Shown: positions 8,295 through 16,942 of the stretch, piece after piece
Layout: each line of letters begins with the position of its first letter
How positions within the stretch are numbered: position 1 is the stretch's first letter
NCBI RefSeq assembly: GCF_001580455.1
Contig: NZ_CP010951.1
Location: 1,240,001 to 1,304,000, forward strand
Origin: Ramlibacter tataouinensis
GTDB taxonomy: Bacteria; Pseudomonadota; Gammaproteobacteria; Burkholderiales; Burkholderiaceae_C
Direction: 5' to 3'
DNA length: 64,000 nucleotides
The notes under the pieces: model-generated
Told to the model about the DNA's origin: nothing
What the model saw: the letters and a program-made list of their open reading frames with translations, nothing else
Database searches by the model: none
Program-made: the position numbers and the translations under genes

Positions 8295-8322
8295 CGGCGC
8301 CTTTTCACCACGCAAGCCCATG

Positions 8323-8350
8323 AAAAAGGCCGGCTCACGCCGGCCTTTTT
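8323..8350. terminator. Bidirectional rho-independent terminator
   Basis: AAAAAGGCCGGC, loop TCAC, GCCGGCCTTTTT is a perfect 12-bp stem with A- and T-tracts on the two sides. It lies between the convergent phaC and the minus-strand dehydrogenase-like gene and can stop transcription from both. Confidence 0.95.
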
Positions 8351-8371
8351 CCTTTCCACTTTCCAGGCCGC

Positions 8372-9445
8372 TCAGGCGACCCGGCGCTCGACCGCAGCCG
8401 CATTGCGGCGCAAGCGCGCGTCCACGCGCTCGACCACGCGGTCGACCGCCGGATGCGCGATCGCCTTCTGCCGCGCGATGCTCTGCACGAGCAGGTCGAC
8501 GCGCTCGATCCGCGTGGCGCCGCCGGCCAGCGCGCGCGCCACGGACGACGGCTTCTGCAGTGAGCGCGCCGCCGCGGCGTATTTCTCGAACGGCACCAGG
8601 TCGTCCGGTTGGGCACCGAGCGACAGGCACAGCTGCGCCACCCAGCCATAGGTGGAGCGCGAAAGCTCGATGTCGTCGTGCACCGCATTGGCGATGGGAC
8701 TCATCTCCTCGTCGCCGATGCAGCGATAGTTGCCGGTCATCAGCATCGGCCATTTCGCGAACGGGACGAACAGCGAGTCGTGGACCTTCAGCTTCACCGG
8801 CAACTCCAGCGATTCGCCCTCTTGGTCGTAGCGCGCCGCCTCGATGTCCGCCTCGAGCCGGCGCAGCAGCGCGGTGTGGTGCTCGCTCGCGAACGGAGCG
8901 CACTTGAAGTTCGTCGGCAGCCCGACCTGCAGCACGTTCTTCGGCTGGTCCACCGGACGGAAGGCCTGCGGATCGGGACTGGCCAGCGAGAGCAGGTCCG
9001 GGTCGAACGCGTCCCACAGGCGAGCGTCCGTGAAGCACGGCTCCAGCCCGTCCGCGTCCAGGCCTGCGATGCGGCGCAGGTAGGGCAAGGGCGGCATGTT
9101 CATGATGGCGAGCGAGGGCATGGCCGCGCGCGCGAGGCGGTCCATCAGTTGCCGGACGCCCGGCTCGCCGTACTGCGGCTCTTGCATCGCGAGGACGGCC
9201 AGATCGAAGTTCGCGGGCTGCACACCGGCGGGCGCGGCGGCGCGGATCGAGCCCGGCAGCTTCCGGCTGTCAACCTCGACGAGTTGCTCACGCCCGCGCA
9301 CCGGGAAGCGCACGCGCGTCCCCTCCGCGTTGATCAGGTCGGCCGTGCCGGGCGTGCACACCAGGCACACCTGGTGCCCGGCCATGGCCGCGCGTGTCGC
9401 GAGCAGGGAGCCGTACGAGGCACCGAGAATCAGGATGGACGACAT
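8372..9445 (-). CDS. Ketopantoate-reductase-like NAD(P)-binding protein
   Basis: Start ATG 9445 has GGAG six bases upstream. The N-terminus is a Rossmann dinucleotide site (MSSILILGASYGSLLATRAAMAGHQV) like ApbA/PanE proteins. The later part (KLKVHDSLFVPFAKWPMLMTGNYRC) is not typical PanE, and the total of 357 residues is longer than PanE (about 300). It is likely an NAD(P)-dependent oxidoreductase of unknown substrate. Its end is protected by the shared terminator. Confidence 0.75.
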   Translation of the reverse strand: MSSILILGASYGSLLATRAAMAGHQVCLVCTPGTADLINAEGTRVRFPVRGREQLVEVDSRKLPGSIRAAAPAGVQPANFDLAVLAMQEPQYGEPGVRQLMDRLARAAMPSLAIMNMPPLPYLRRIAGLDADGLEPCFTDARLWDAFDPDLLSLASPDPQAFRPVDQPKNVLQVGLPTNFKCAPFASEHHTALLRRLEADIEAARYDQEGESLELPVKLKVHDSLFVPFAKWPMLMTGNYRCIGDEEMSPIANAVHDDIELSRSTYGWVAQLCLSLGAQPDDLVPFEKYAAAARSLQKPSSVARALAGGATRIERVDLLVQSIARQKAIAHPAVDRVVERVDARLRRNAAAVERRVA

Positions 9446-9639
9446 GCTTTCTCCAGAGTTGATAACCGGGGCACGTGGCGCGAGGGCCATGGCGTTGATT
9501 GGATTATTGGGGAAAAAGCGCCTTCTTATTGCACTGCAACATGAAAGCTCGTCTCACCTTATGACACGCGGACGGCGGCGCAAGAGACGGCAACGGCTTT
9601 CCGCTCGCGGCCCAAGGCGACTGCGGTAGGCTTCCTCCG

Positions 9640-10377
9640 GTGGACATCGTCATCACCGAAACCGAAGGGTTTCGACTGCTGCAGTTTGGAACCCATTGGT
9701 GCCAGGGGGCGATGCGCATCGATGCGCCGGACCAGCTGGAACTCGAATACGCGGTGCGCATGTCGGCCTGGCTGCTGTTTCACGATGCAGCCAGCCTGCC
9801 GGGCAAGCACCTCGTGACCCTGGGACTCGGCGCGGGCTCGCTCACCAAGTTCGCCTACCGCGTGCTCGGCATGCAGGCGACCGCCGTGGAAATCGATGCC
9901 GGGGTGATCGACGCATGCCGGACGCATTTCATGTTGCCACCCGATGGCCATGGCCTGCAGGTGGTGCATGCAGACGCCGCCTGGTTCATGGCGCAGCATC
10001 GCCATGAACGCAGCATCGACGTGCTTCAGGTCGATGCGTACGACGCGTCGGTCGAGAAGCCCGCGATCGACACGGAAGCCTTCTATGCCGACTGCCGGGC
10101 CAGCCTGCGCGAGGGCGCCACGGTGGCCGTGAACCTCATGGGACGGGGGCTGGATGCCGGCCAAAGCGTGGCTCGCATCCGCGCGGGCCTGCAGCCCCGG
10201 GCGGTATGGCAGTTTCCGCCGACCGAGGCGGGCAATGTGGTTGTCATCGCGCACGACGGCGAGACGCCGCCGGATATGTTGGCCGCGCGTGCGGTCGAGA
10301 TCGAGAAGCGCTGGGGGCTGCCCGCATCCGATTGGCTGGCGATGGTCCGGCGCTCTCCGGACCGTGCCTCTCCATAG
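9640..10377 (+). CDS. Spermidine synthase-like SAM-fold protein
   Basis: The product has the class I methyltransferase-fold glycine loop LGLGAGSLTKF (residues 61-71), an acidic strand end (AVEIDAGVIDACR) and a DVLQVDAYDA strand, the order seen in spermine/spermidine synthase-like proteins. It is 245 residues, shorter than true spermidine synthases, and lacks an obvious putrescine-gate region, so the polyamine reaction is not assured. Start is GTG 9640 without a clear ribosome site. Confidence 0.75.
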   Translation: MDIVITETEGFRLLQFGTHWCQGAMRIDAPDQLELEYAVRMSAWLLFHDAASLPGKHLVTLGLGAGSLTKFAYRVLGMQATAVEIDAGVIDACRTHFMLPPDGHGLQVVHADAAWFMAQHRHERSIDVLQVDAYDASVEKPAIDTEAFYADCRASLREGATVAVNLMGRGLDAGQSVARIRAGLQPRAVWQFPPTEAGNVVVIAHDGETPPDMLAARAVEIEKRWGLPASDWLAMVRRSPDRASP

Positions 10378-10472
10378 CGGCTTTCGGCAAATGGGCGCGA
10401 GGGATAATCCCCTCTTCCGCCGCCGCCATCGCCGCTACCTCCTCCGTTCTTCTCCGTTCCCCGGACATCCAG

Positions 10473-11240
10473 TTGACCCACGCGCCCGCACCCCATCCCG
10501 GCCCCCTGACCCCGGAGGACTTCGACCTGCTCGACGCCGAGCTCGACCTGTTGCGCGAGCAGGACGATGAGATTCCGCAATGGGAATTCTGCGAAGGCTT
10601 TCTCACCGCAGTGGTCTGCATGCGCCGCGAGGTGCCACCCGAGGAATACTGGCCGGTGCTGCTCGGAGAGTCCTTTCAGCCCATGGCGCACATGGAGTTC
10701 GTGTGGCGCTGGCGCCGGCGCCGCGATGAGATTGCGCTTGCGCTCGACCAGCCGGTGGAAGAACTGGAGGACGAGCGCACCTACCATCCCGAAGCGCTGG
10801 ACACGCGCGGCGCGATCCTGGCGCTGCCCGCGCAAGAGCGTGCGGCGGGCGACACCGACAACCTGCCGGCCTACGCGCAGGTGTGGGCGCTGGGGTTCAT
10901 GTATGCGGTGGAGAACTGGCCGGAAGACTGGCTGCCGCCCCGGGACCAGGAAGCCGCGGCGATGCTGGATGCGGCGCTCGAAGACATCGTTGCGCTCACG
11001 GCAGGCGATGCGGGCGAGCCTGCGGTGTCGATGTACACCGAAGACGGCCCGCCGAGCGTGAGCAACGAGCGCCTCGACGCCGTGGGAGCGGCGATCTGGG
11101 CGGTGTACGACTTGCGGCAGCTGTGGCGCAGCCTGGGGCCTCGGATCGATCCGCTGCGGAAAGCGGCGGAGCCGGGCCGGAACGATCCCTGTCCTTGTGG
11201 TAGCGGGAAGAAGTACAAGAAGTGCCATGGGGCGGGGTGA
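10473..11240 (+). CDS. UPF0149/YecA-type protein with C-terminal SEC-C zinc motif
   Basis: The N-terminal part (LTPEDFDLLDAELDLL, FCEGFLTAVVC) matches YecA/YgfB-type helical proteins, and the last 20 residues contain the SEC-C zinc motif (NDPCPCGSGKKYKKCHG) also found at the end of SecA. Family members are cytoplasmic; SEC-C motifs mediate binding to SecB or ribosomes. The first plausible start is TTG 10473 (255 aa), because the upstream frame looks non-coding; this start lacks a strong ribosome site. Confidence 0.8.
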   Translation: MTHAPAPHPGPLTPEDFDLLDAELDLLREQDDEIPQWEFCEGFLTAVVCMRREVPPEEYWPVLLGESFQPMAHMEFVWRWRRRRDEIALALDQPVEELEDERTYHPEALDTRGAILALPAQERAAGDTDNLPAYAQVWALGFMYAVENWPEDWLPPRDQEAAAMLDAALEDIVALTAGDAGEPAVSMYTEDGPPSVSNERLDAVGAAIWAVYDLRQLWRSLGPRIDPLRKAAEPGRNDPCPCGSGKKYKKCHGAG

Positions 11241-11281
11241 CGGCCTGCGGCCGGACGCGGACCGACGCCCCGGCCAGGACG

Positions 11282-11566
11282 CTATTCGCTCTTGTTGTTG
11301 ATGGCGGCTTTCAGCGCCGCACCGGGTACGAAGCGCACGCTGGTGGACGCAGCGATCGTCAGAGCCTCGCCGGTCTGGGGATTGCGGCCGGCGCGCTCCG
11401 CACGCTCGGATCTCTTGAAGCTGCCAAAGCCGGGAATCAGGATTTCTCCGCCTTTCGCGAGCTCGTCGGAAACGATCTTGACGAAGGCGTCAACGGACCT
11501 CAGTGCGGCGGCCTGAGGCTGCTCCGTGGCTGCAGCGAGGGATTGCACGAGTTCGGTCTTGTTCAT
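11282..11566 (-). CDS. HU-family DNA-binding protein
   Basis: The 94-residue product starts MNKTELVQSLAAATEQPQ and has the HU/IHF pattern: helical N-terminal dimer domain, the IPGFGSFKRSERAERAGRNPQTGE beta-arm with the RNPQTG tip, and a short C-terminal helix. It bends and compacts DNA. It is a single gene convergent with the SEC-C gene (41 bases between stops). Burkholderiales usually have several HU paralogues; this need not be the main one. Confidence 0.93.
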   Translation of the reverse strand: MNKTELVQSLAAATEQPQAAALRSVDAFVKIVSDELAKGGEILIPGFGSFKRSERAERAGRNPQTGEALTIAASTSVRFVPGAALKAAINNKSE

Positions 11567-11726
11567 CGGTGGTCCTGCGTCGGAAAGCCGGCAGTCTAGG
11601 CACGACGACGATCAAGTTGGGGCTGAGTAACACCTGATTGCAGACACTTACGGCATGGTCCGGCCAAGTGTCTATCCCACAATCGTTGCTGTCTCGATAG
11701 CAGTGCTCAATCGACAGGAGGCCCTC

Positions 11727-12665
11727 ATGCCCGCCAAAGTTGGTGTCATACAGAAGCCCCCGCTACTGCTCGATCGGGATCAGACGATTGAACGTGCGCT
11801 TGGCTTGATCGACGAAGCCGCGGACGCGGGCGCCACCCTGCTGGTGTTTCCCGAGGCCTACATCCCCGGCTACCCGGCCTGGATCTGGCGGCTCAAGCCG
11901 GGCGGGGACATGAAGCTGTCGGGTGAGCTTCATGCCAGGCTGCGGCGCAACGCCGTGGACCTGAACCGGGATCACTTGCGCCCGCTGCAGGAGGCGGCAA
12001 GCAAGCACGCGGTGACCGTCGTCATGGGAATCAACGAGATCGACAGCCGTTTTTCCGGCACCACGCTGTTCAACAGCGTGGTCGTCATCGGCCCCGACGG
12101 GGCGCTCCTGAACCGTCATCGCAAACTGATGCCGACCAATCCGGAACGCATGGTCTGGGGCATGGGTGATGCCAGCGGCCTGAGGGTCGCGGATACGCCC
12201 GCCGGTCGGCTGGGTGCACTCATTTGCTGGGAAAGCTACATGCCGCTCGCGCGGTATGCCCTCTACGCGCAGGGCCTGGAAATTTTCGTCAATCCGACCT
12301 GGGACAACGGCGATGCCTGCCTGGTGACCTTGCGCCACATCGCCAGGGAGGCGGGTTGCTGGGTGATAGGAACCGCCACCGCGCTGCAGGGCTGTGACCT
12401 GGCCGAGGACTTTCCCGAGCGCGACCGGCTCTACAAACCGGACGAATGGATCAACGATGGTGACGCAGTCGTCGTCGATCCGGGCGGCGCCGTCACCGCC
12501 GGGCCATTGCATCGGGAGAAGGGAATTCTCTATGCCGAAGTCGATGCCGAGGCGGCGCGACGAGCACGGCGCTCATTGGACGTCTGCGGCCACTATGCCC
12601 GGCCGGATGTTTTTTCTCTCTCGGTGAACCGCAAGCCGCTCCAGCCTGTGGCGTTCTTGGATTGA
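11727..12665 (+). CDS. Nitrilase (carbon-nitrogen hydrolase)
   Basis: Start ATG 11727 has AGGAGG five bases upstream. The 312-residue product shows the catalytic triad of the nitrilase superfamily: Glu43 (FPEAYIPGYP), Lys133 (NRHRKLMPT) and Cys167 (LICWESYMPLAR). The CWE-S-YMPLAR form and the IPGYPAWIW segment are typical of true nitrilases that turn nitriles into carboxylic acids and ammonia, usually as spiral oligomers. It is a lone gene with no nitrile-pathway neighbours, so substrate range is open. Confidence 0.92.
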   Translation: MPAKVGVIQKPPLLLDRDQTIERALGLIDEAADAGATLLVFPEAYIPGYPAWIWRLKPGGDMKLSGELHARLRRNAVDLNRDHLRPLQEAASKHAVTVVMGINEIDSRFSGTTLFNSVVVIGPDGALLNRHRKLMPTNPERMVWGMGDASGLRVADTPAGRLGALICWESYMPLARYALYAQGLEIFVNPTWDNGDACLVTLRHIAREAGCWVIGTATALQGCDLAEDFPERDRLYKPDEWINDGDAVVVDPGGAVTAGPLHREKGILYAEVDAEAARRARRSLDVCGHYARPDVFSLSVNRKPLQPVAFLD

Positions 12666-12686
12666 TCGGCTTGATTGATGCGGTCG

Positions 12687-13082
12687 TTAGCTGGCGTCAC
12701 TCTGGCGCGCCGCGGCGTGAGGCGCCGGGGGCTGCGACACGACGGCGACCCGGCGGACTTGGACTGCCAGCCGCTGTGAGCGGCATTCGGTGTTGCGCAC
12801 GTCGTGGATGCCCGTGTACGTCTGTTCCAGACCGGAGCGGTACGCGTCGGCTTCGCTGGCAGGCAGGGCCAGCACGAGCCTATCCACGTTCGGGAAGTGC
12901 GCGACGGCAAGCGCTTCCAGGATGAGCGCATGACAGTCGTCTGTCTCCCAGAACGCCGGCCCACCCGGCTCTCGCACCGGCGCGTCCCAACATAGCTCGG
13001 CGCATGGTTGCGAACCGATACCCCACTTCGCGGTGATGTACTCACCACCGAAGTCGATGGCGACGACGACTTCTCTGGACAT
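12687..13082 (-). pseudogene. ParM/StbA-like actin-fold ATPase, N-terminal fragment
   Basis: From ATG 13082 the 131-residue product begins with a phosphate-1-like strand (VVVAIDFGGEYITAKWG). It then shows a pattern typical of the first subdomain of ParM/StbA plasmid-segregation filaments: LVLALPASEADAYRSGLEQ, a YTGIHDV stretch and a VRRVAVVSQPPAP strand near the position of the family's conserved PQP turn. Full-length relatives have more than 300 residues, and this one stops right there. The rest is absent; only 21 bases separate it from the convergent nitrilase. Most likely a decayed partition gene, though a short functional protein cannot be excluded. Confidence 0.5.
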
Positions 13083-13227
13083 GGAACGGAAGCATACGTG
13101 AGGCCGAGGTTTGGGATGCTGATGGCCTTTTGAAGGTACGGACTTCAATGTCAGGAAGGAACAGCGTGCGGCGGAGGGACCGGGCTTCCGGGCATGGCGC
13201 CTTTGGGAGCATCATCTCTTTAATGCG

Positions 13228-13247
13228 GGCCGAAAGTGCGTTCGGCC
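13228..13247. promoter_or_regulatory. Perfect inverted repeat upstream of second MaoC gene
   Basis: GGCCGAA, six bases, TTCGGCC lies 35 bases before the ATG of the MaoC-like gene. It could be a dimeric regulator site, or a short relative of the dispersed TTCGGCC-containing palindromes described elsewhere in the window. No T-run follows. Confidence 0.4.
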
Positions 13248-13282
13248 TGTAGCTGCCCCACCCTAAATAGAAAGGATCTGCC

Positions 13283-13729
13283 ATGACTCCTGCGAATGGA
13301 TGGACGGGCACGCTGCGCGGCATGCCTGTCCAGGGACAAACGGCCAAGCGCTCCAAAACGATGCACATGCGCGACATCGAGCTCTACACGGAGATCACAG
13401 GTGATCGCAATCCGCTGCACTACGACGAGCGGGCAGCCCGAGAAAGTGTCTTCGGCGGGCTGATCGTGCAGGGTGGCGTGACGTCCGGACTGCTGAACGC
13501 GCTGGTCGCCGAAGATCTGCCCGGTCCAGGTTCAGTCTTCCTGGACATGCAGCTCAAGTTTGTCAAGGCCGTTTATGTCGGTGACACAGCCAGTGCCAGC
13601 CTTGAGATCATGAGCGTGCGAGAAGACAAGCCTATCTGCAAGATCGCCGTCGAGGTGCGCAACCAGAAAGGCGAGGTCTGCCTCAGTGGCCAAGCCACCA
13701 CCTACACGGCACCGCTCGTGCAAACCTAG
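13283..13729 (+). CDS. MaoC-like (R)-hydratase
   Basis: The 148-residue hotdog protein has the hydratase motif TGDRNPLHYDE with catalytic Asp41 and His46 and the VFGGLIVQGGVTSGLL helix; compared with most relatives the usual VAHG is QGG here. Enzymes of this kind hydrate enoyl-CoA esters or take part in fatty-acid or PHA metabolism. AAAGGA lies seven bases before the ATG. It is a single gene, distinct in sequence from the PHA-linked MaoC at 6107. Confidence 0.85.
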   Translation: MTPANGWTGTLRGMPVQGQTAKRSKTMHMRDIELYTEITGDRNPLHYDERAARESVFGGLIVQGGVTSGLLNALVAEDLPGPGSVFLDMQLKFVKAVYVGDTASASLEIMSVREDKPICKIAVEVRNQKGEVCLSGQATTYTAPLVQT

Positions 13730-13887
13730 CGCCTCGCGCCCTCGATATGGACTCCTTTGCCCGTGCGGTCGCCTTCCTTTCGCAGCTCAAGCAGCGCTGT
13801 TTGTTGCACCTCTAATTGCCACGGGTCAACAACCACGCCTTCGCGAGATCGATGATTGCCCCCATCAAGGGTACGGAGCCATTGTTC

Positions 13888-14280
13888 ATGGAAGAAGTGA
13901 CATTGATGCCAATGAGCGCTCCGCCTGACCAGGATGGCGTGTACTCGGTGGAGTCCGCGAAATACCCGGGCTATGGGAGGCAGTTTTCGCGCTACGAAGG
14001 TGGCGTATGGCACTGCGTTTGCTCGACGACGGGACAGGCGCGAACCAACAACACGAAATCGAGTGACTGCTACAACAGCGGCAAGGTCTCTGGCTGGTAC
14101 ATATCCGTCGATCCCAACGTCGCCGCGCTGACCCGTGACAGTGCAGGCATGTTCAAGCCCCTGACGCTTCCTAAGGCCAAGGAGCCCACGCGTCCGAAGC
14201 ACTGGACCGAAGTGGAGCCACGTTACTCGCATCAGGTGGACCCGCGCTGGGTGATGTGGAACCACCCATCAGTGGCCTGA
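13888..14280 (+). CDS. Hypothetical protein, 130 aa
   Basis: ATG 13888 has GGAG nine bases upstream and gives MEEVTLMPMSAPPDQDGVYSVES. The product is rich in Tyr, Trp and Ser (YPGYGRQFSRYEGGVWHCVC, SGWYISVDP), contains three Cys, and has no signal peptide. It looks like a small soluble accessory or phage-type protein. GC is lower than in neighbouring core genes, which fits recent gain. No family is recognised. Confidence 0.5.
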   Translation: MEEVTLMPMSAPPDQDGVYSVESAKYPGYGRQFSRYEGGVWHCVCSTTGQARTNNTKSSDCYNSGKVSGWYISVDPNVAALTRDSAGMFKPLTLPKAKEPTRPKHWTEVEPRYSHQVDPRWVMWNHPSVA

Positions 14281-14399
14281 TCCTGAGCGCGCCGGGCCCG
14301 CAGGTGTGACCCCACAAACGACTTTTGCGGCGGGCCCGGAGACCCGGACAGACTCACTAGGTGAGTGTGGCCAGAGGGCCGATCGGGCAAGATGGCGGG

Positions 14400-14933
14400 A
14401 TGCGACACAAAAAGGCCACCTCTGCGCTTCTCCCGATGGCCGCCCTTTCAGCACTCCTGGCAGGCTGCGGTTCGATGCCCGCGCAGAACAGCGTGGCCAC
14501 AGTTCAGGTGTGGGAGGTATTCGGCAGAGCAGACAAGCCGAATCGATTGAAGCCAGTTGAGCTCACTCAATTGAGGGCCGCTGGGGTGAGTGATGGCGAC
14601 ATCGCAGCCGGGCGGGCAGTCGGCGTGCACTGCGCTGTCATGACCGACGGGTGGTGGGAGGGCATCGCGATCTTGCCTTCCGGCCTCAAGGCGGCCGAGG
14701 GAATGACCCTGCGCGTGAGAGTGCTCGACCCCGGGAATAACGAGCGGCTTGCCCTTAGTGAATTCGTGGAGTTCCCCGCACAGGTGCCGCGTGGAGGGCT
14801 GGCGAACCGCATGATTCCAAACTGGCGTGAACTTGGGCTAAGGAACAACTACGAACGAGTCGAGCCTCCAGCCGGGATGCGCGACAGGTACCTGGTCGTC
14901 CAGGGCTCTTACCTGCTCAAATGCACGCCTTGA
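14400..14933 (+). CDS. Hypothetical lipoprotein
   Basis: Translation from ATG 14400 gives a lipoprotein signal (MRHKKATSALLPMAALSALLAGC) with the acylated Cys at 23. The mature part of about 155 residues contains VHCAVMTDGWWEGIAILPSG and VRVLDPGNNERLALSEFV, suggesting a beta-rich envelope protein. It probably sits in the outer or inner membrane leaflet facing the periplasm. The family is not recognised. It starts a lower-GC patch running to about 16.5 kb. Confidence 0.7.
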   Translation: MRHKKATSALLPMAALSALLAGCGSMPAQNSVATVQVWEVFGRADKPNRLKPVELTQLRAAGVSDGDIAAGRAVGVHCAVMTDGWWEGIAILPSGLKAAEGMTLRVRVLDPGNNERLALSEFVEFPAQVPRGGLANRMIPNWRELGLRNNYERVEPPAGMRDRYLVVQGSYLLKCTP

Positions 14934-14961
14934 CGCAGCTTCTCAGGGGAGATCGAGAGGG

Positions 14962-15119
14962 TGATGTTCTTGAGGAGATCGCGCCCGCAATTTACAACAA
15001 GGCCGGTGCACGATGTGCAGGAGCGGCTGCGCTTACGCGTGGAAGAAGTCGATCGCGAAGTGCACGAGGAAGAATTCACGTACTGGAAGAAGTTCGAGAA
15101 GGGCGGAAAGCGCCGCTGA
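14962..15119 (+). pseudogene. Frameshifted DUF2164 gene, C-terminal part
   Basis: In pieces of two frames the DNA encodes EEIAPAIYNKA and HDVQERLRLRVEEVDREVHEEEFTYWKKFEKGGKRR, closely matching the end of the intact DUF2164 protein at 33353-33622. One extra base after the AYNKA-like part shifts the frame, and the N-terminal half has no recognisable counterpart. The stop is TGA 15117-15119. It is followed at once by a damaged copy of a Lys-rich small gene. Confidence 0.8.
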
Positions 15120-15121
15120 TC

Positions 15122-15274
15122 GGCCAAAGGCGATCAACGCAGCAACAAGATGGTGAAGAAGCCGAAGAAAGACACCGCACCGCCACGCGATTCAACTTCG
15201 GACTGGCCAACTCCGCCGACAACAACGGTATTTCCGTATTTCCCAAGGGCAAGTTGAAGAACAAGCAGGGCTGA
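15122..15274 (+). pseudogene. Damaged copy of the 48-aa Lys-rich protein gene
   Basis: This stretch is nearly identical to 29438-29582, which encodes the intact small protein, but it lacks the ATG and carries an 8-base insertion near the end (TATTTCCG-type duplication around 15232-15240), which shifts the frame. It directly abuts the DUF2164 pseudogene stop, unlike the second copy, where about 100 bases separate the two. Confidence 0.8.
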
Positions 15275-15293
15275 CGTCTTTTGGGGCGCCCAA

Positions 15294-15317
15294 GTCCGCT
15301 TTCGGCCAGAAGCGGAC
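15294..15317. repeat. Dispersed palindromic repeat (perfect copy)
   Basis: GTCCGCTT, TCGGCCAG, AAGCGGAC: perfect 8-bp arms around an 8-base loop. A second copy with one mismatch is at 29601-29624, and weaker relatives occur at 16603 and 16773. All are in non-coding DNA. This looks like a small dispersed palindrome family of the genome rather than a terminator. Confidence 0.75.
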
Positions 15318-15498
15318 ATCCAAGTTCCGCACAGCGGTGCAGCTTCATCCCGATTTCAAGTCGCGTTTTGACCGCCTACCCTAAGGTCGAGAGCATTTGC
15401 GGGGTTCCACGCCGACCCAGGCGCTCAGTGCCGACTGGGTGGCCGAACTACACTCACTCACTCAAGCGATTCCTCTCCTAGCAAACCTCCTGTTCCCC

Positions 15499-16452
15499 AT
15501 GTTCAAACTTCGACTTTGCATACTGGCCACGGCAATCACTTTGAGCGCGAGCGCCTCACTAGCGCAGGTGAAGTTGGACTTTGCATGGCCCGACGGACTA
15601 CAAGCGACGGTCACGCAAACCAAGAGCCGAGTACGAACAGGAACCCCAGCCCCACATTCGGTAACCTTGTCGTATGACATGAAGGCGATCAAGGGGTCTG
15701 CAGGGACCGTCATCTCTTTCACCAACGTCCGCCTTAAGCCTTCGAAGGCATCTTCGGCACTCTCTGATACTGACAAGCAACTCCAATTGTTTGCTCAGGC
15801 CGCCCTTCCACCATATGTTGTGAAGGAGTCAGGCGAGTTTGATCGCCTTGAAGACGCAGCCGCCTTCAAGGTTGCATATTTGAGGTTTTTCAAACAGGTA
15901 CTGCCTGCCATGTACGAGGTCCCGCAGCTACGTCAATTGCTTGAGCAAGTAACCTCAGAAGACTTCTTGACGGCTGCCGTTGGCGGGGAGTGGAATCAGA
16001 ACGTCGGCTTTTGGGTTGACGCGACACTTGACATGGGTGAGACCTATTCGTCCGAATACGAGGGCTCCGTTCCGCTGCTCCCTGGTAGAACCATCAAGAT
16101 GCAGTCCAAATTCAGGGTTATCAAGGAGGTGCCTTGCACAAGGACCGGACAGGCAAGGAAGTGTGTTGAGCTCGAGATGCGAACCACGCCCGATCAGGCG
16201 GATATGGCGGCAGCAATTGACTCGTTCTCCCGGCAGTTTGCGCTCCCCTCACCAGGCAAGGGCGAAGTCATGGAATCCATCGATGTCGAGGAAAACATCC
16301 GCCTGGTCACTGAGACTGATGGACTGATTCCCCATCAGATCACCACGTACAAGCGCGTCGTGGCCTCAATCCGGTCTGGTGATGAAAGGAAATCCATGTC
16401 CGAGGTTCAGGAAAGCTCGGTCAGCTATACGTACCGCTCGAATGCGCCCTAA
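15499..16452 (+). CDS. Hypothetical exported protein, 317 aa
   Basis: ATG 15499 opens a clear signal peptide (MFKLRLCILATAITLSASASLAQ). The mature protein is about 295 residues with no membrane segments, two cysteines (EVPCTRTGQARKCVELEM) that may pair, and beta-rich stretches. The family is not recognised. Codon use is visibly less G/C-biased than in neighbours, so it was probably acquired. The 180 bases before it hold no gene. A short CCCTCG/CGAGGG hairpin without a T-run follows its stop. Confidence 0.75.
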   Translation: MFKLRLCILATAITLSASASLAQVKLDFAWPDGLQATVTQTKSRVRTGTPAPHSVTLSYDMKAIKGSAGTVISFTNVRLKPSKASSALSDTDKQLQLFAQAALPPYVVKESGEFDRLEDAAAFKVAYLRFFKQVLPAMYEVPQLRQLLEQVTSEDFLTAAVGGEWNQNVGFWVDATLDMGETYSSEYEGSVPLLPGRTIKMQSKFRVIKEVPCTRTGQARKCVELEMRTTPDQADMAAAIDSFSRQFALPSPGKGEVMESIDVEENIRLVTETDGLIPHQITTYKRVVASIRSGDERKSMSEVQESSVSYTYRSNAP

Positions 16453-16942
16453 AGCCCTCGCTCGAGCCGAGGGGGCGATAGCAACGGCGCCGCAAGGCCC
16501 GACTGCGGTGCAGCGGTTTCGAGACGAGAAGGTTCGGCGTGCCGACTGAAAGGAGTTGGCGCTGGCACGCTTGTGATCGTGTGAGGATACGCTGGTGCGG
16601 ATGTCCTCTTTCGGCCAAAAGCAGCCATGGCTGTACAGGGGTACTTTGGGGCTTGGCGTTGCGCGTACTGAACGCGGTCGGTGCCCGCACGCGGAACTAG
16701 ATCACCATTGGGCTGCCTTCTGATCCGCCGTATTCAGAGTCCAGGAGGTTCGAACCAGCGATCGACCGTGATGGCCTCTTTCGGCCAGAAACGTCCGTGC
16801 CCAAAACCATTCCACCCCAAGAGCGGTAGCCGCCGGAGGCCGCGACCGCCTACCACCTGTCCGTGGGGACCGGGGCATTCATCCGACCCTGCCGGCGTGC
16901 CACTATCCGGCCTTCACGATCCAGTCGGACACGCAGCCGTCC
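16453..16942. other. Non-coding spacer with degenerate palindromes
   Basis: No convincing gene is seen on either strand. Two stretches, 16603-16626 and 16773-16796, share the CTCTTTCGGCCAGAA core of the dispersed palindromes but have decayed arms. The convergent genes on both sides end into this spacer. Confidence 0.55.

Noticed and set aside
6309..9038. Minus-strand open frame of 909 codons antisense to phaC and its neighbours
   Set aside because: It mirrors the strong plus-strand genes, is rich in Arg, His and Gln with no domain or ribosome site, and is a usual by-product of high GC.
16451..16471. CCCTCG/CGAGGG hairpin after the 317-aa exported gene as a terminator
   Set aside because: The stem is only six pairs and no T-run follows; it is mentioned in the gene entry but not called.
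16741..16800. GGTTCGAACC-like stretch resembling a tRNA T-loop
   Set aside because: The flanking bases do not pair into a T-stem and no acceptor or anticodon arm can be drawn.
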